A DNA stretch of 64,000 nt. Origin: Dactylonectria macrodidyma. Lineage: Eukaryota; Ascomycota; Sordariomycetes; Hypocreales; Nectriaceae. Position 1 is the stretch's first letter. Each line of letters begins with the position of its first letter. The stretch lies in the NCBI GenBank assembly GCA_020744425.1, contig JAGMUV010000001.1, positions 4,402,001-4,466,000 of the forward strand, given 5' to 3'. Under the pieces are notes generated by a model. That model was not told the DNA's origin and did not search any database. It saw nothing but the letters and a program-made list of their open reading frames with translations. This document shows positions 32,706-42,840 of the stretch, one piece after another. The position numbers were made by a program, and so were the translations under genes.

Positions 32706-33748
32706 TTTGCTGCTAGAAGAGCAATGTTGATGTTGATTGACATAAAGATGGTTGTGTATTGAGGTTCGTCGTTCCACGCCGTTCATGGTCAGACAAAGAT
32801 TGATTCTATGGACGTTAGATATATGTGAAGGTATGGTAGGCAGAAATATTCTGACTAGTTGTGAGCTTTCGACGTGCACTCTATATAACCTACAGTGGGT
32901 GTACGTCTACGTCCGTAGCCTCAGTCTCGACCCTCAAAGACTCCTGATTTCGCTGGTACAAATGCGACCTTGGTTCGGAAAGTGGTCACGAATTGGGACT
33001 ACGGCTAGGCGTGTGCTCCGTAGTAAGCTAGAGTTGGCCAATCGGGTTTCTCATGCAGTCATCCGACTGCTTTTCCTCAGCTAGACAACGAGTGGCTGGA
33101 GTTTAGGCATCACACATTAAGCGAAGATCTAAATAAACAAGACTCGGCCTCAAATTCATTGTATTTTACAGTCATCACAAAGAAGCAACAGTACTTTAAA
33201 CAATGCCGAAAATCCTTGAAGGAATCCGTTGTATCTATCCAAAATCCCCCTAATCATCTTGTTGGCCCCCTGCCTCCTTAATTTCCCTACGTCACTGATT
33301 CGGGAAACAGGGGACTGTGATGTGAGAAAATAAAGTACAAGCAAGAACAAAAGCGGAACCTTCCCCGAAGTTCGACACAGCCCCTCTGCTTCCTCTTAAG
33401 GTCTAGCTTCCGAACCTTGCATGCAAGTGTCCCACCTGGCATTTATTCCCATCGTCAACCCCTGCCAATGCCGCATTGAGTCGCTGTCTCTCCATTCATC
33501 AACTAAGCCTTAACACAAGTGATGCGGGGTTCTCGAAAGGCGTTTTGACTCCTATTTCCTGGGGCACGTGGTCTGTGGGAGCACCATGTCGTCAGCCCTT
33601 GACCGGTGGTAGTACGTCATCTCCCTCACCAAATGTTGCTCCGCACTTTGTAATCTGCATTTGCCATGGTCTTCATTCCGAGACTTCATGCTTCCCTTCT
33701 TCTGACGTAGCTCAAACTGCTTCCTCGCGATCCACTTTCTGGATTGAC
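32706..33748. other. Divergent promoter between Sec14-like and Zn2Cys6 genes
   Basis: About 1 kb. Open frames at 32752-33084 and 33476-33880 overlap it but have no domain; the second crosses the true zinc-cluster exon in another frame. Confidence 0.5.
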
Positions 33749-35583
33749 ATGGTATTCCCAGGACACTTTAGCACGGGTTGCTTGCGCTGTCGCCAACGCA
33801 AAGTCAAGGTGAGCTTTAGAGAGAGGACCGAGAGACTAGCATCATTCCCCTTCTGCAGTTCGGGAGGACACTGTGGATAAGGGCTGATATGAGACTCTCC
33901 AAAGTGCGACGAAACCAAGCCCTCATGTCGCCGTTGCTACATCTATGGAAAAGCGTGCTTAGGATACACTGACCAATTCCAATTCAAATATCAACCGGCC
34001 AATGCCAAGCTCGGCGAGAGGCCACCATGCCCAACCCGCACCAGGAGCACAGTGCCAAAGCATGAGCAGGGAACTACGTCCCGTAGACAAGTCAGGTATC
34101 GGAGCGCAGGTAATGACGACCAAGTCGAACAATATCAACTCCGGCATCAGGCCATTGTTCGTAACCCCGAAGTCTCATATGATCAGGTGTCTCTTTGCTA
34201 CTTTGTCCGTCGCTTCGTTTCACCGGATGAGGCCGACGGTTTCCCTGGCCACTTGAGCTTTCTCCCCGACCTTTTCGATCACGACAAACATGGTCTCCTG
34301 GAAACAGCTACCCTCAGCGTCGCTCAAATGGCGGCATATAATCAGTTCGGAGGCGACAAGTTCCGATTACAGTCGTACAGAAACCACGGCCGTTCGATTC
34401 GGATGTTGCAGGATGCCATACAATGTGAAGACCAAGTCACCGACGATAAAGTCATCACTGCCATTTTGCTCCTTTGCACTCTCAAGGTCAGAAAGTTCTT
34501 GAATAGCTGCACAATGTGGTGCTTACCATTAACATGCCCGTAGGATATCAGCGGCGAAGGGTCAGGCGATCCAAATGAACACGCTCCCGGGCTCTTCTAT
34601 CTTGTAGAGAAGCGAGGCCCCGGCCAAATTGGCACAAAAAGAGGAGCAGAGCTCTTTCATTTGGCTCTTCTCCGATTGGTAAGTGACATGACTACAATAG
34701 CCCCAAGCTCGGGGCTTTCAAAGGCGGTAAAAAAAAAATGGCTCACAATGACACTGTCTTGTAGCAAACCTATTCTTTTATACATGGAGATGATAGATAT
34801 AGCGACCCCGGCGCCATAGCTACCGTCATGGGACTTTTTGATCCTCTTCTCCGAGCCATGTCCATGATGTCGAGGACTTTGTCACTCCGTCATACTTTAT
34901 ATCGATACATGAACCTCAAAGCCCAAAAGATGCAAGGCGATTATGCTTCAAAAACGCCCCACGACAGCGCAACACAGGACCAAGGACAAGCCATCTTGCA
35001 AGAATGCTTCGAAACTCTCGACAACTTCCACAACTGGGACGCAGAGGCGGCAACACATTGGCAAAGCACTTTTGAAGGACGTCCAGTGCCGACTGCCTTG
35101 GGCGAGATAGCCTCAGGAAAGACGCGTCATGATGCAGAGACTGCTTGCATCATCATCTTGGTCAGATCTGCGCGCCTCATATTATTACTGAGCGTTCTCG
35201 AGTACCATAGCGAGATGCAGCTGGCGGGTTATGGCGAAGATGCTACCCTCGGCGACAGTGCGATGTGGGCGGAGTGCGTCCAAAGCCTGAAAGAGCATGT
35301 CGGTAAAACCATTGAAGACATCCTCTCAAGTGTGCCGCACGCACTTGGTGACACTAAGACGGGCGGCGTTCCCACATCCACGCCGAATGACGGCGCCAGC
35401 GCCATCGTCATTGTTCATTCAATCCGGCTTGTTGCGTATTGCGTGTATGCAACATCCGAACAGCTCGGAAAGGCAAGAAGCATCCTCTCTCGCATGAATG
35501 CAACGATTGGGATCAGGTCAGCAGTTGAGTGGGTGGATGAGAAAAGCATTGAATCGGCGCAGGAGCTAGCTTGTATTCATTGA
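33749..35583 (+). CDS. Zn2Cys6 (zinc binuclear cluster) transcription factor
   Basis: A nuclear DNA-binding regulator of 531 residues. Exons: 33749-33808, 33905-34486, 34544-34678 and 34765-35583; introns are 96, 57 and 86 nt. The 20-codon first exon carries the first half of the zinc cluster and splices exactly to the second half. The six cysteines are at 11, 14, 21, 28, 31 and 38 (CX2CX6CX6CX2CX6C), with a basic stretch RQRKVK between. A fungal regulatory domain without obvious membrane segments follows. The last exon ends in a tail that reads smoothly to the stop. The target genes cannot be told. It is divergent from the Sec14-like gene. Confidence 0.9.
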
Positions 35584-36356
35584 GGGGTGATGGCAAACTA
35601 TCCTCTGTCACCACCATCACACTGTTCAATGAGCAAGATCCGAAGGAGTTCAAGGCTGTCATCTCAACACTAGCCGCGACGAGCGGCTATTTCACCTCTT
35701 CGGCTTTTCATAGCAAACTCATCTGATTATAACCTGCGGTGTTCATCCTTCTAGCTGAGGATGTCCCCTTAACCTTTGTTTATCCACTCATTTCCCGCTA
35801 GCAGCTTTTATATACATAGGCCAACTAGATGTTATTTAACTTCTCGGTTTAGTTAATTCTGTTGATTTCATCATTATCTCCAGTGGTTAGATGGTCCACC
35901 ATTCTCTTGGCCGCGGTACGAAGCTCGGCGGCAGAGGGGAGTTGTTTCGTGATCGACCCCAGGCTGGCAAAGCAGATTACACAAGTTCCGAATTCAATTG
36001 ATCCAGAAACCATGTGATGAAGCCTCTATTTGATGCCCCTCTTTCTAGTGACCTTTCCCTTTAGCATGTTCATCATAAATTGACCCTTCAGCCCTGGCAT
36101 GACTATCTGGTGAAATGACGTCGCCACTGATACACGACGGACGCCTGTCGTCATTCCCCACAGCTTCTGGCTGGTCTGAACGTGCTGTCTGACGGTGTAC
36201 GGGCTATTCTTGAATTCTTGAGCGCTCCGCCGGCATGGAATAGCGGCAACCACCAAAGCCTGGTACTCACCACCCATGATTATCGTCACAAATATCCTAT
36301 CGACTGGAGAACCAAGCGACCAGTCATAGTTCGTGCGAACCGACCAGTGGTTTGCC
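35584..36356. other. Intergenic region at the edge of the pseudogene zone
   Basis: No supported gene; short frames on both strands have no recognisable domain. Confidence 0.45.
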
Positions 36357-36890
36357 GACCTGGGACATCGAGAGGCAGTTTCGAGGGGAGGTGGCAGTGG
36401 TGGAGGAGGAGGAGGAGGAGACGGAGGAGTATGTCAAACCAGCGATTGAGCTGAATATCCCCGGACACGCCCGGCTCGCCGAGATGCTATGTAACCAACC
36501 AACCGATTTGACCGACGATGAGATATTCTAATGGCGAGTTGAGGCCATCGATGTCATGGTGGCTCTGTGAGGTAAGAGAGAGACGGTCAAGTGCGACCAC
36601 ACTCGGCCACGGACGCAGGCCAAGGCCTTTGTGAAGGAGTCGTCTCTTGAGCGGGATCCTTTTCCGCTCCTCATGGAAGCAACGCAGTGCCCAGACTGCT
36701 TTGGGGACGGTCGGCTTACCGTTGAGGAACGGACGTTCCGTTACTGCCGTCCGACTGTCAGGAATGACCACTTTGACGATGCACACTTGGAGGGAAAAAA
36801 GAGAGCGTGTGGAGCGACGTCGCGTCGAATTTCCTCTTGGTGGGCACGGCTACCTCGTGTCGGACGGCATCACCACTCCTTGAAGATTGC
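36357..36890 (+). pseudogene. DUF3435-type C-terminal fragment with zinc-finger-like block
   Basis: Reads PTWDIERQFRGEVAVVEEEE, then IELNIPGHARLAEMLCNQP, TDLTDDEIF, a stop, then WRVEAIDVMVAL. After a frame change it reads MEATQCPDCFGDGRLTVEER and CRPTVRNDHFDDAHL. That order matches the C-terminal part of the fungal DUF3435 (tyrosine-recombinase-like) family, with its CPDC zinc-finger-like block. Stops and frameshifts make it dead. It is on the opposite strand from the core relic at 39.4-40.9 kb. Confidence 0.7.
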
Positions 36891-37649
36891 TCTCCACGGA
36901 TTGGAGGAAGTTCTGTACCTGATGAGTTCGCGAGGTCATCCCAATCTCCGTACTGACACACGTACCTGTACGGGGACTTGCAACAGCGTCGGCTGCTTTT
37001 CTCACGAGAGCGTCGAACGAGGGCGACAGGCTCGCGACTTGGTCACTCCGTCCTTCATAACGAAGAAGGTAGCGGGATGAAGGGGGAGGGAGGAAACTTC
37101 CATGGCGCCCTAATATGGCCGACAAAAAGGCCTGTTGTAAGCTGTAACGGTTTTTGTCGCAAGGTTATGTTCTGGGTGAGCTGGGCCACGACAGTGGAGG
37201 GGGGTCTAGGGGATACGTTGTTCTTTGTTCATGCAGCAACAAAGACTCGAGTACGCGCGCCACCTATCATCCTGCCAAAAGGGAACCCATGTGGAACATG
37301 GTCGCGAGGGCGGCACCGTAATATATAATTACACCTCCAACACCTGCGGAAGGATGCCCCCCATGTTTCCTGCACGATCAGATACGCATGCAATCTTTGC
37401 CATCAACCCAATCCACATGATGCATCCCTCAACACCCCAACCACCCTTACAGAATAATGAGGCGAGGTTTATCGAAGCAACGATGAAGAGAATTCACGTA
37501 CCCACGCTGCCGCTACTACGTGAATACTCAATCGTGTTTAAATAGAACTATCTTCCCAAGTCAGAAGGACGAGCTTCTCAAACCCATCAGTCCTCAGTTA
37601 TCTTTTTACCATAAGTGCATCATCATTCTCGATCATCGAATTTCCAAAG
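36891..37649. other. Non-coding stretch inside the pseudogene zone
   Basis: No domain-bearing frame; open frames at 36978-37328 and 37225-37545 look random. Confidence 0.4.
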
Positions 37650-38036
37650 CTAAATGAAGCTCGTCTTAGAGCCGGCGCTACTGGGCGCTATTCGGGTGAG
37701 AGGGGCGGGTTCGCGACGCTTGCATGGTGGTGGTGGTTCGTCATCGTCGTCCTCGTCTTCGTCCTCGTCGGTCGACACTTGCTCATAGTCCTTATCACCA
37801 TGGCGTTCCCCCCAATCCTCTCGATAAGCGGCATTGCCCTTGCGGAAGCGACTTATCTGACGCTTGGGATGATCGGACGCCAGCTCAATTTCGTCATTGT
37901 CGCTCCCATCGGCGTTTGCGATGCCGTGTTCCGGCTTGCGTGACGTGGCGTGGAATGGAGGGGATCCGTGATCGCGCCGCGGCTGGGCGGACTGCCGGTC
38001 GATCTCGTCCAGCACCTCGCAGTTAACCTCACCCAT
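37650..38036 (-). other. Acidic low-complexity open frame, unidentified
   Basis: A 128-codon frame with a basic/polar part (HPKRQISRFRKGNAAYRED) and then a run of Asp and Glu (STDEDEDEDDDDE). I do not recognise a family. It lies between DUF3435 pieces and may be a remnant of the same elements. Whether it is expressed is unknown. Confidence 0.25.
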
Positions 38037-38349
38037 TGCAGTCGCGGAGATAGGTGTCGGTCGGGCGGCGACTCTCGCTAATGCGGCCCGACGAGTCGCA
38101 AAGTAGCCGTGGCGTCAACGGCGGAGATACTGCTGGCGGAGACAAACTACATGAGGATGTTGTAGGAGTGCAGAATCTAGGATCATAATGCGTTCCGGTT
38201 GAGTGCGACCACCCTCCATCTCTTGCTAGTGAAGCAACCGTCCTGTGATCGGTTGTGCCGCGTACGTCGTCATCCGTCGGGGATATCCGGCTAGCCTTGT
38301 TGAGGTTATTGTCGACTTGGTCTAACGAATCGTGAGGAATCGGGGATAA

Positions 38350-38909
38350 TGGTGGGGGGGAGTCGATGCCGTTGAGGCTGTGGGAGCAACTGAGGCAGGT
38401 TGTGAAGTTGCTATTCTCGGTTGGCTCTGCAGGCCTGCTTCCAGCCCCTCGGCGGCTGACCAGTCCATGGGGTCATTGTGTATAAGATCAAGCATCTCGC
38501 TTGGAGCGTCTGGGATCTCGTCAGCGATGTAACATCCTTTTCAGGCTAGTCGACGAGACTCACAGAGGCGGCGTTCTGAACGCTTGAGAACTTCGTTAAT
38601 GTCGGGATATGAAGCGTCGGAGTCGTCGCTGGCTGGGTTGTCATTATTATACTCAGGCAAGTCGGGGGCTAGGGCTTCCATAGAGCCATGCCCGTAGACA
38701 TAATCAAGGACCTCACTGGGACTCTCTGGAATTCCGTCAGCGACTCGACGTACTTCCCGAGCTAGTGGACGAGACTTACCTAGCCGCTCATTTGGGCGAG
38801 GGTTTGCACTCGCATAAAGCTCGTCGTTGGAGGAAATTAAGTTGCCAGAGACGCCAGAATCGTACGCAGCCGTACTACGATCGTCATTGTCGTCCTCGCT
38901 AGGTCTCAT
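38350..38909 (-). pseudogene. Broken open frame with an internally repeated motif, unidentified
   Basis: The frame 38909-38541 contains VADGIPESPSEVLDYVYGHG. After a stop and a few codons, the same frame continues with a second version, IADEIPDAPSEMLDLIHND, followed by a Ser/Pro/Thr-rich tail. A gene with tandem copies of an acidic motif has been cut by a nonsense codon (about 38541). I do not recognise the family. It lies directly downstream of the isoleucyl-tRNA synthetase fragment. Confidence 0.35.
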
Positions 38910-39043
38910 TGTCGTCAGAAATGGCTACGGCATCGACGTTAAGGTTCTCCAAAGAGCGAATCCCAGGGCCGTGGTCCGTATCCTCCTGGGGGAGCGTAGG
39001 TCCAGTCAGACTCTTTGGCTCGGACGGCGAACGGAGGCGTCGG

Positions 39044-39436
39044 CTTCAAGCCGTTGTGGTCGAGGGCGAACCCGTGGGTCATGGGGGTTCTGTAGGGCGC
39101 CATAATGGGATTGCGTTTGTTGCCGTGCTGAGCACCGCTCTGGTATGTCACGTAAGTGAGAAGCGACGACTGAAACCAGCCTCGGTGCTGATCAGACCCC
39201 TCCAGATAGACATCGGCGACATGGCCACCATCGCCTGCCTCGGCCAAAAGTGTCCAACTTGTGCCACTGTCAAGCCAGACATCCATGGTATCCTTCCAAC
39301 GACGATAAACATGGCCGTCAAGTTCAGCCGCTACCCATGCTGGGTCGTCTTCGGGGTCAGCCCACCAGGCGCCCACTCCTCTGTGCTCGATCATCTTTGT
39401 GATGTGGGCGACAGGATGGCTAGTCATGACGGCATT
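39044..39436 (-). pseudogene. Captured fragment of mitochondrial isoleucyl-tRNA synthetase
   Basis: 131 codons match class I isoleucyl-tRNA synthetase: HITKMIEHRGVGAWWADPED, then KDTMDVWLDSGTSWTLL, then DVYLEGSDQHRGWFQSSLLT and HGFALDHNGLK. It stops exactly before the KMSKS signature, so it cannot be an active enzyme. It is joined in frame, with no gap, to the end of the DUF3435 core (…LPPDPAIAELEE then NAVMTS). DVWLDSG for the usual DVWFDSG is a further change. It looks like a gene piece copied into or fused with a mobile element. Confidence 0.82.
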
Positions 39437-40945
39437 CTCCTCTAACTCGGCAATTGCAGGGTCCGGAGGCAGGTTCTGCCAAAACTCATCCGGAACCATA
39501 TCTCTCGCCGCCCGCGGATCGTGGTTGAGGCTGACGTGTGCGAGCAGTCGGTATAGCTGATCCTCGGTTTCATCTTCCAAGAAAGCGTTCTGGATGTCGA
39601 ACCCAACATTCTCATTGAGATAGGCGCTTAAGAACGTGGCAAACTTCGGATCGTGGCGCATCATCCGGTCTCGGACAGCGTCCGGTGCGATTCCTAGCGA
39701 AGCCCCTTGTTAATACTTCTGTTTTAGCTTGGCCTCGGCAAGATGCACGTACCCTTCGCAGCATTCCCTGTGCCTCTCCGAAGGAATCTTGGCTTCCAGC
39801 GATTCTCAAATCCGGCATCAAGGCTCTGCCGACCCATGTCGTCTCTTAGTTTGGAATAGAGCATCGCTTCCATTTCCGCAAGCACCCCATCACGATCAAA
39901 ACGGCGGAAGACTAGAGTCTTGAGCTTGGATTTCTTCCAACGTAGGGGAGTGCATTTGGTCAATGCCACAGGCTTGACCCCAAGAACGTGGGTGGCACCG
40001 GTCAAGCTCGGCGCATCAAAGGCGTTATCGCGCGGGCCATGAGCGATCATGGTGCTGACGGCACAGAAGATCAGCTTCTCGGTAGGGGTGGAGTAGAAGA
40101 CGGTCCTGGCCTCGTTAGCAGGCCCGATCCCGATTCAAGAGCTCATGGCCCTGGGGAGGCTAAAGGCACACGGCCTTGGTTTGTTGTCCTCCCCCTTGTG
40201 GTGGACGAACTTGATGGCCATTGCCGGGATGGCTCGACCCATCACCGGGTGGCGGACAATCATCAGAAGAATATACTCGTAGCACAGGGTTTTGAACGCC
40301 CACGCCCGATGTTTTCGTAAGAGAGCAGCTCGTCAAGCCTTTTGGAATCTTCATCCGGCGCCTCCTCGTCGTTGGCTCCCATGCCTTGTCGCCGCGGTTG
40401 CCGTCGGCCGGTCCGATGGCCCTCCGACCGGAGAGCTCATCCACAGAGCCATCCTTTGGCTTCTTTCTCTCGTTGACCACAAGCTCGGCAGGTCGTGCCC
40501 CTGTTTACGACAGGATCAGATAACAATCGTGTAGCTGGACGTGTTGTGCTTCGGTGGAGAAGATGCCGGTGTCGTATGCCAGGTTGAAGGTCAGGATGAC
40601 ACGGAGCTCGTCCACACCTACAACCGGCTTGCCATTGGTGTTTGGCGCTCGGAGGCCCAACCCGAGGAACTAATACGTTGTCTTGGTACTAGCAGTGCGT
40701 CAGTGGACGTTCCGTGTCAGATCTGCGTGGGTCAACGACCGCACAGTGGAATTTGACGTACCTTGTAAACCTCCTTGGTGTCGTTCCTGTCCATGTAACG
40801 GCCGGTGACACAGGTGTAAAGCTGCTAGAACCGACGAATGTAGACCTTCGTCAAGCCTGACGCCTTGACGTTGGAGGTCTCGCAGACATAGATGAAGAAG
40901 TCCATCGTCGTTTCTCGTCTTAGGGTCTCGGTCGTCCCTTGCCAC
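39437..40945 (-). pseudogene. DUF3435 tyrosine-recombinase-like relic (core region)
   Basis: Pieces in family order on the minus strand: MDFFIYVCETSNVKASGLTK at 40905, then QLYTCVTGRYMDRND after a TAG. Next come LCYEYILLMIVRHPVMGRA, FVHHKGEDNKPRPCAFSL, then WKKSKLKTLVFRRFDRDG, KLRDDMGRQSLDAGF and RRGTGNAAKG. The last piece is HDPKFATFLSAYLNENVGFD through LPPDPAIAELEE. Several frame changes and at least one TAG show it is dead. DUF3435 proteins include the recombinases of fungal cargo-carrying elements (Starships). Nothing here shows element ends, so only the family call is safe. Confidence 0.75.
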
Positions 40946-41047
40946 TCCCGACTAACGTGACACCCTGAACTCTCGTTTAGTGCCGCCCGAATCCCCTGCC
41001 AATATAAACTTGGTCTAGCCCAGTTTATTCCGTGGGAAACCAGACCA

Positions 41048-41655
41048 TCACATTAAAGGCATAGGTCGACGGTTACTCTGGTTCACACCACCCCCATTGT
41101 CAACTGCCGACCCCTCGGCCGAAAGAAGGGCGTCGAGATATCGAAGAGAAACATCCGACGGATCCCGGACCCCTACCATTCCCCCAAATCGGCCCCTGTT
41201 GTAGGGGGTGCCGTATCGGATGAGCAATCCAGCCACTCTCGCCAGTCGAATAGACTCCATCCTATGTTCGGACAGGCCCCCGACCAGTTTGCCAAAGGTA
41301 CTCCAGAATTCGTCCCTCAGGTCGGCGTCAGCAAAGTATTCCCGCCTGTCAAGGCCCATGCTGCCAAGAGCATTATCCAGTGCGTAGAGCGCGCGGCCGA
41401 ACGGCTAGAAGCTCGCCTCGGCCTAGTCTACGGCTCCGATAATTCTGCCGCTTGCCCAAACTCGCGTCCGGCAAATTCATCACATTGCTCCCTCGTCGTA
41501 GACGTTCCCGAGCTCGAAAAGAATGCCGTGATAGACCTATCGAGATCGTAGTTGGCCTGGGATATGGCAGGCCAGTTGGTGTTGTGATGCGAGGATTGGG
41601 TTCGGACATGTTCGGCGGTCCTGGGTGTGAGCTGAAAACGTAGCTGAGCATGCAC
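41048..41655 (-). pseudogene. Broken gene remnant, unidentified
   Basis: An N-terminal-like piece (PAISQANYDLDRSITAFFSS, then TTREQCDEFAGREFG) is followed, after a frame change and two TAG codons, by PFGRALYALDNALGSMGLDR, RREYFADADLRDEFWSTFGK and LVGGLSEHRMESIRLARVAG. The sense of the strand is clear from length and composition. The N-terminus faintly recalls fungal aminoglycoside-phosphotransferase-like proteins, but I would not name it. Confidence 0.35.
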
Positions 41656-41879
41656 GAAGCGGGCGCTCAGAGTTTGTGCCGAAGAAATTCCGACATTGTC
41701 CGCATCCTGCCCTTTGTTCAGGGTTGCTCTCCAGCTCGTCTACCGCAGGGCGCGGGGCCAGGCACGATGATCGGATCTGGATCCGGCCTTTGATGCCTGC
41801 ATCAAGCACGTAGGCAGTTGACGTCAGGGAGAGATTCTTAGAGGGTGGATCAATTTTAACTTAGGTAGCTCAAGCTAGC

Positions 41880-42741
41880 TTCCCGGGGGGGCTAGGGAGT
41901 AAGTGTTGCAACCCCTCCAGGCAAACCAGAATGGTAATGACTGTCCTGATTCGATCCTCCACTAGGAACGTTCGGGACGAAAGGGGCGACGACTTCGATC
42001 CACCCCGCACCGAGGACCCTGGCGCTCAATCAATAAACTCCGTCGGCTCGCAGCGCATTCATGAGGCTCTTCTCTGATCGTGGGGGTGTGTGGGTCTCGT
42101 TGCCCTTGAGCTCGGTGACCCCCGACTCATCCGTTTCGACGACATACCCCGCGACCTGGTGAGCCTGCGTTATCTTTATATCCTCGGCGTCTAGCATCGA
42201 ACTCCTGCAGCTGCTTGTCTTTGTGTTCGTTCAGAACCTAAAGACCGACGAGGCTCTCCAGGCCGTGCTTCCGCAGGTATGCCTTTAGTGCGACAACGAA
42301 GGCATTGATTGTCGTTGGTGCTCATGGTGGGGGGAAGGTCCCTAGCGGTACTCGTACATGTAACTCGCCGTTGGGGGGCAGTGCGAAAATGTGCATGTTG
42401 CCGACATCCAGTCTGGAGATGTCGGTCGGGCGCGTCCAACGGCCTCGAAGGCTGGTCATGGCCGTTCCGTGCATGATTTTGCCCTGGTCAACCTGCAAGT
42501 GGCCGTGGACCAGATGGATGCCAAACTTTTTCTGGGCATGGAAGCTCACGATGATTTCCGTCATCTCCTTGAGACGAGCTGGCGAGATTTCAGGCTGGTT
42601 GGTCCTTGTCGTCAGGGAGCAAGTTGTAGTTGTAGCTTTGTCGCCAAACAGCCAGAGGGGGACACACCACAACGTACTGTAGCTGGCATGCAGATTGAAC
42701 TTACACTAGTGCTGTCCTCAGCGCATACAATAACTCGATAA
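41880..42741 (-). pseudogene. Broken conserved fungal hypothetical gene
   Basis: The best block (ARLKEMTEIIVSFHAQKKFG, then HLVHGHLQVDQGKIMHGTAM and LRGRWTRPTDISRLDVGNMH) resembles a widespread fungal family of unknown function. Downstream in other frames are KITQAHQVAGYVVETDESG and VTELKGNETHTPPRSEK, which fit its C-terminus. At least two frame breaks separate them. Probably dead. Confidence 0.4.
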
Positions 42742-42840
42742 AAGAGCAGCAAAAGCAGAACAAAGTACAATTGCACAAGCAATTTAACACAGCCCTAGAT
42801 TCGTCTGTCCTGCTGAACTCCTAAGCCTGTCCAGTTAACA

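Noticed and set aside
39437..40945. A complete Starship captain gene
   Set aside because: The DUF3435 core is frame-broken, its C-terminus is on the opposite strand, and no element ends or cargo borders can be identified in the window.
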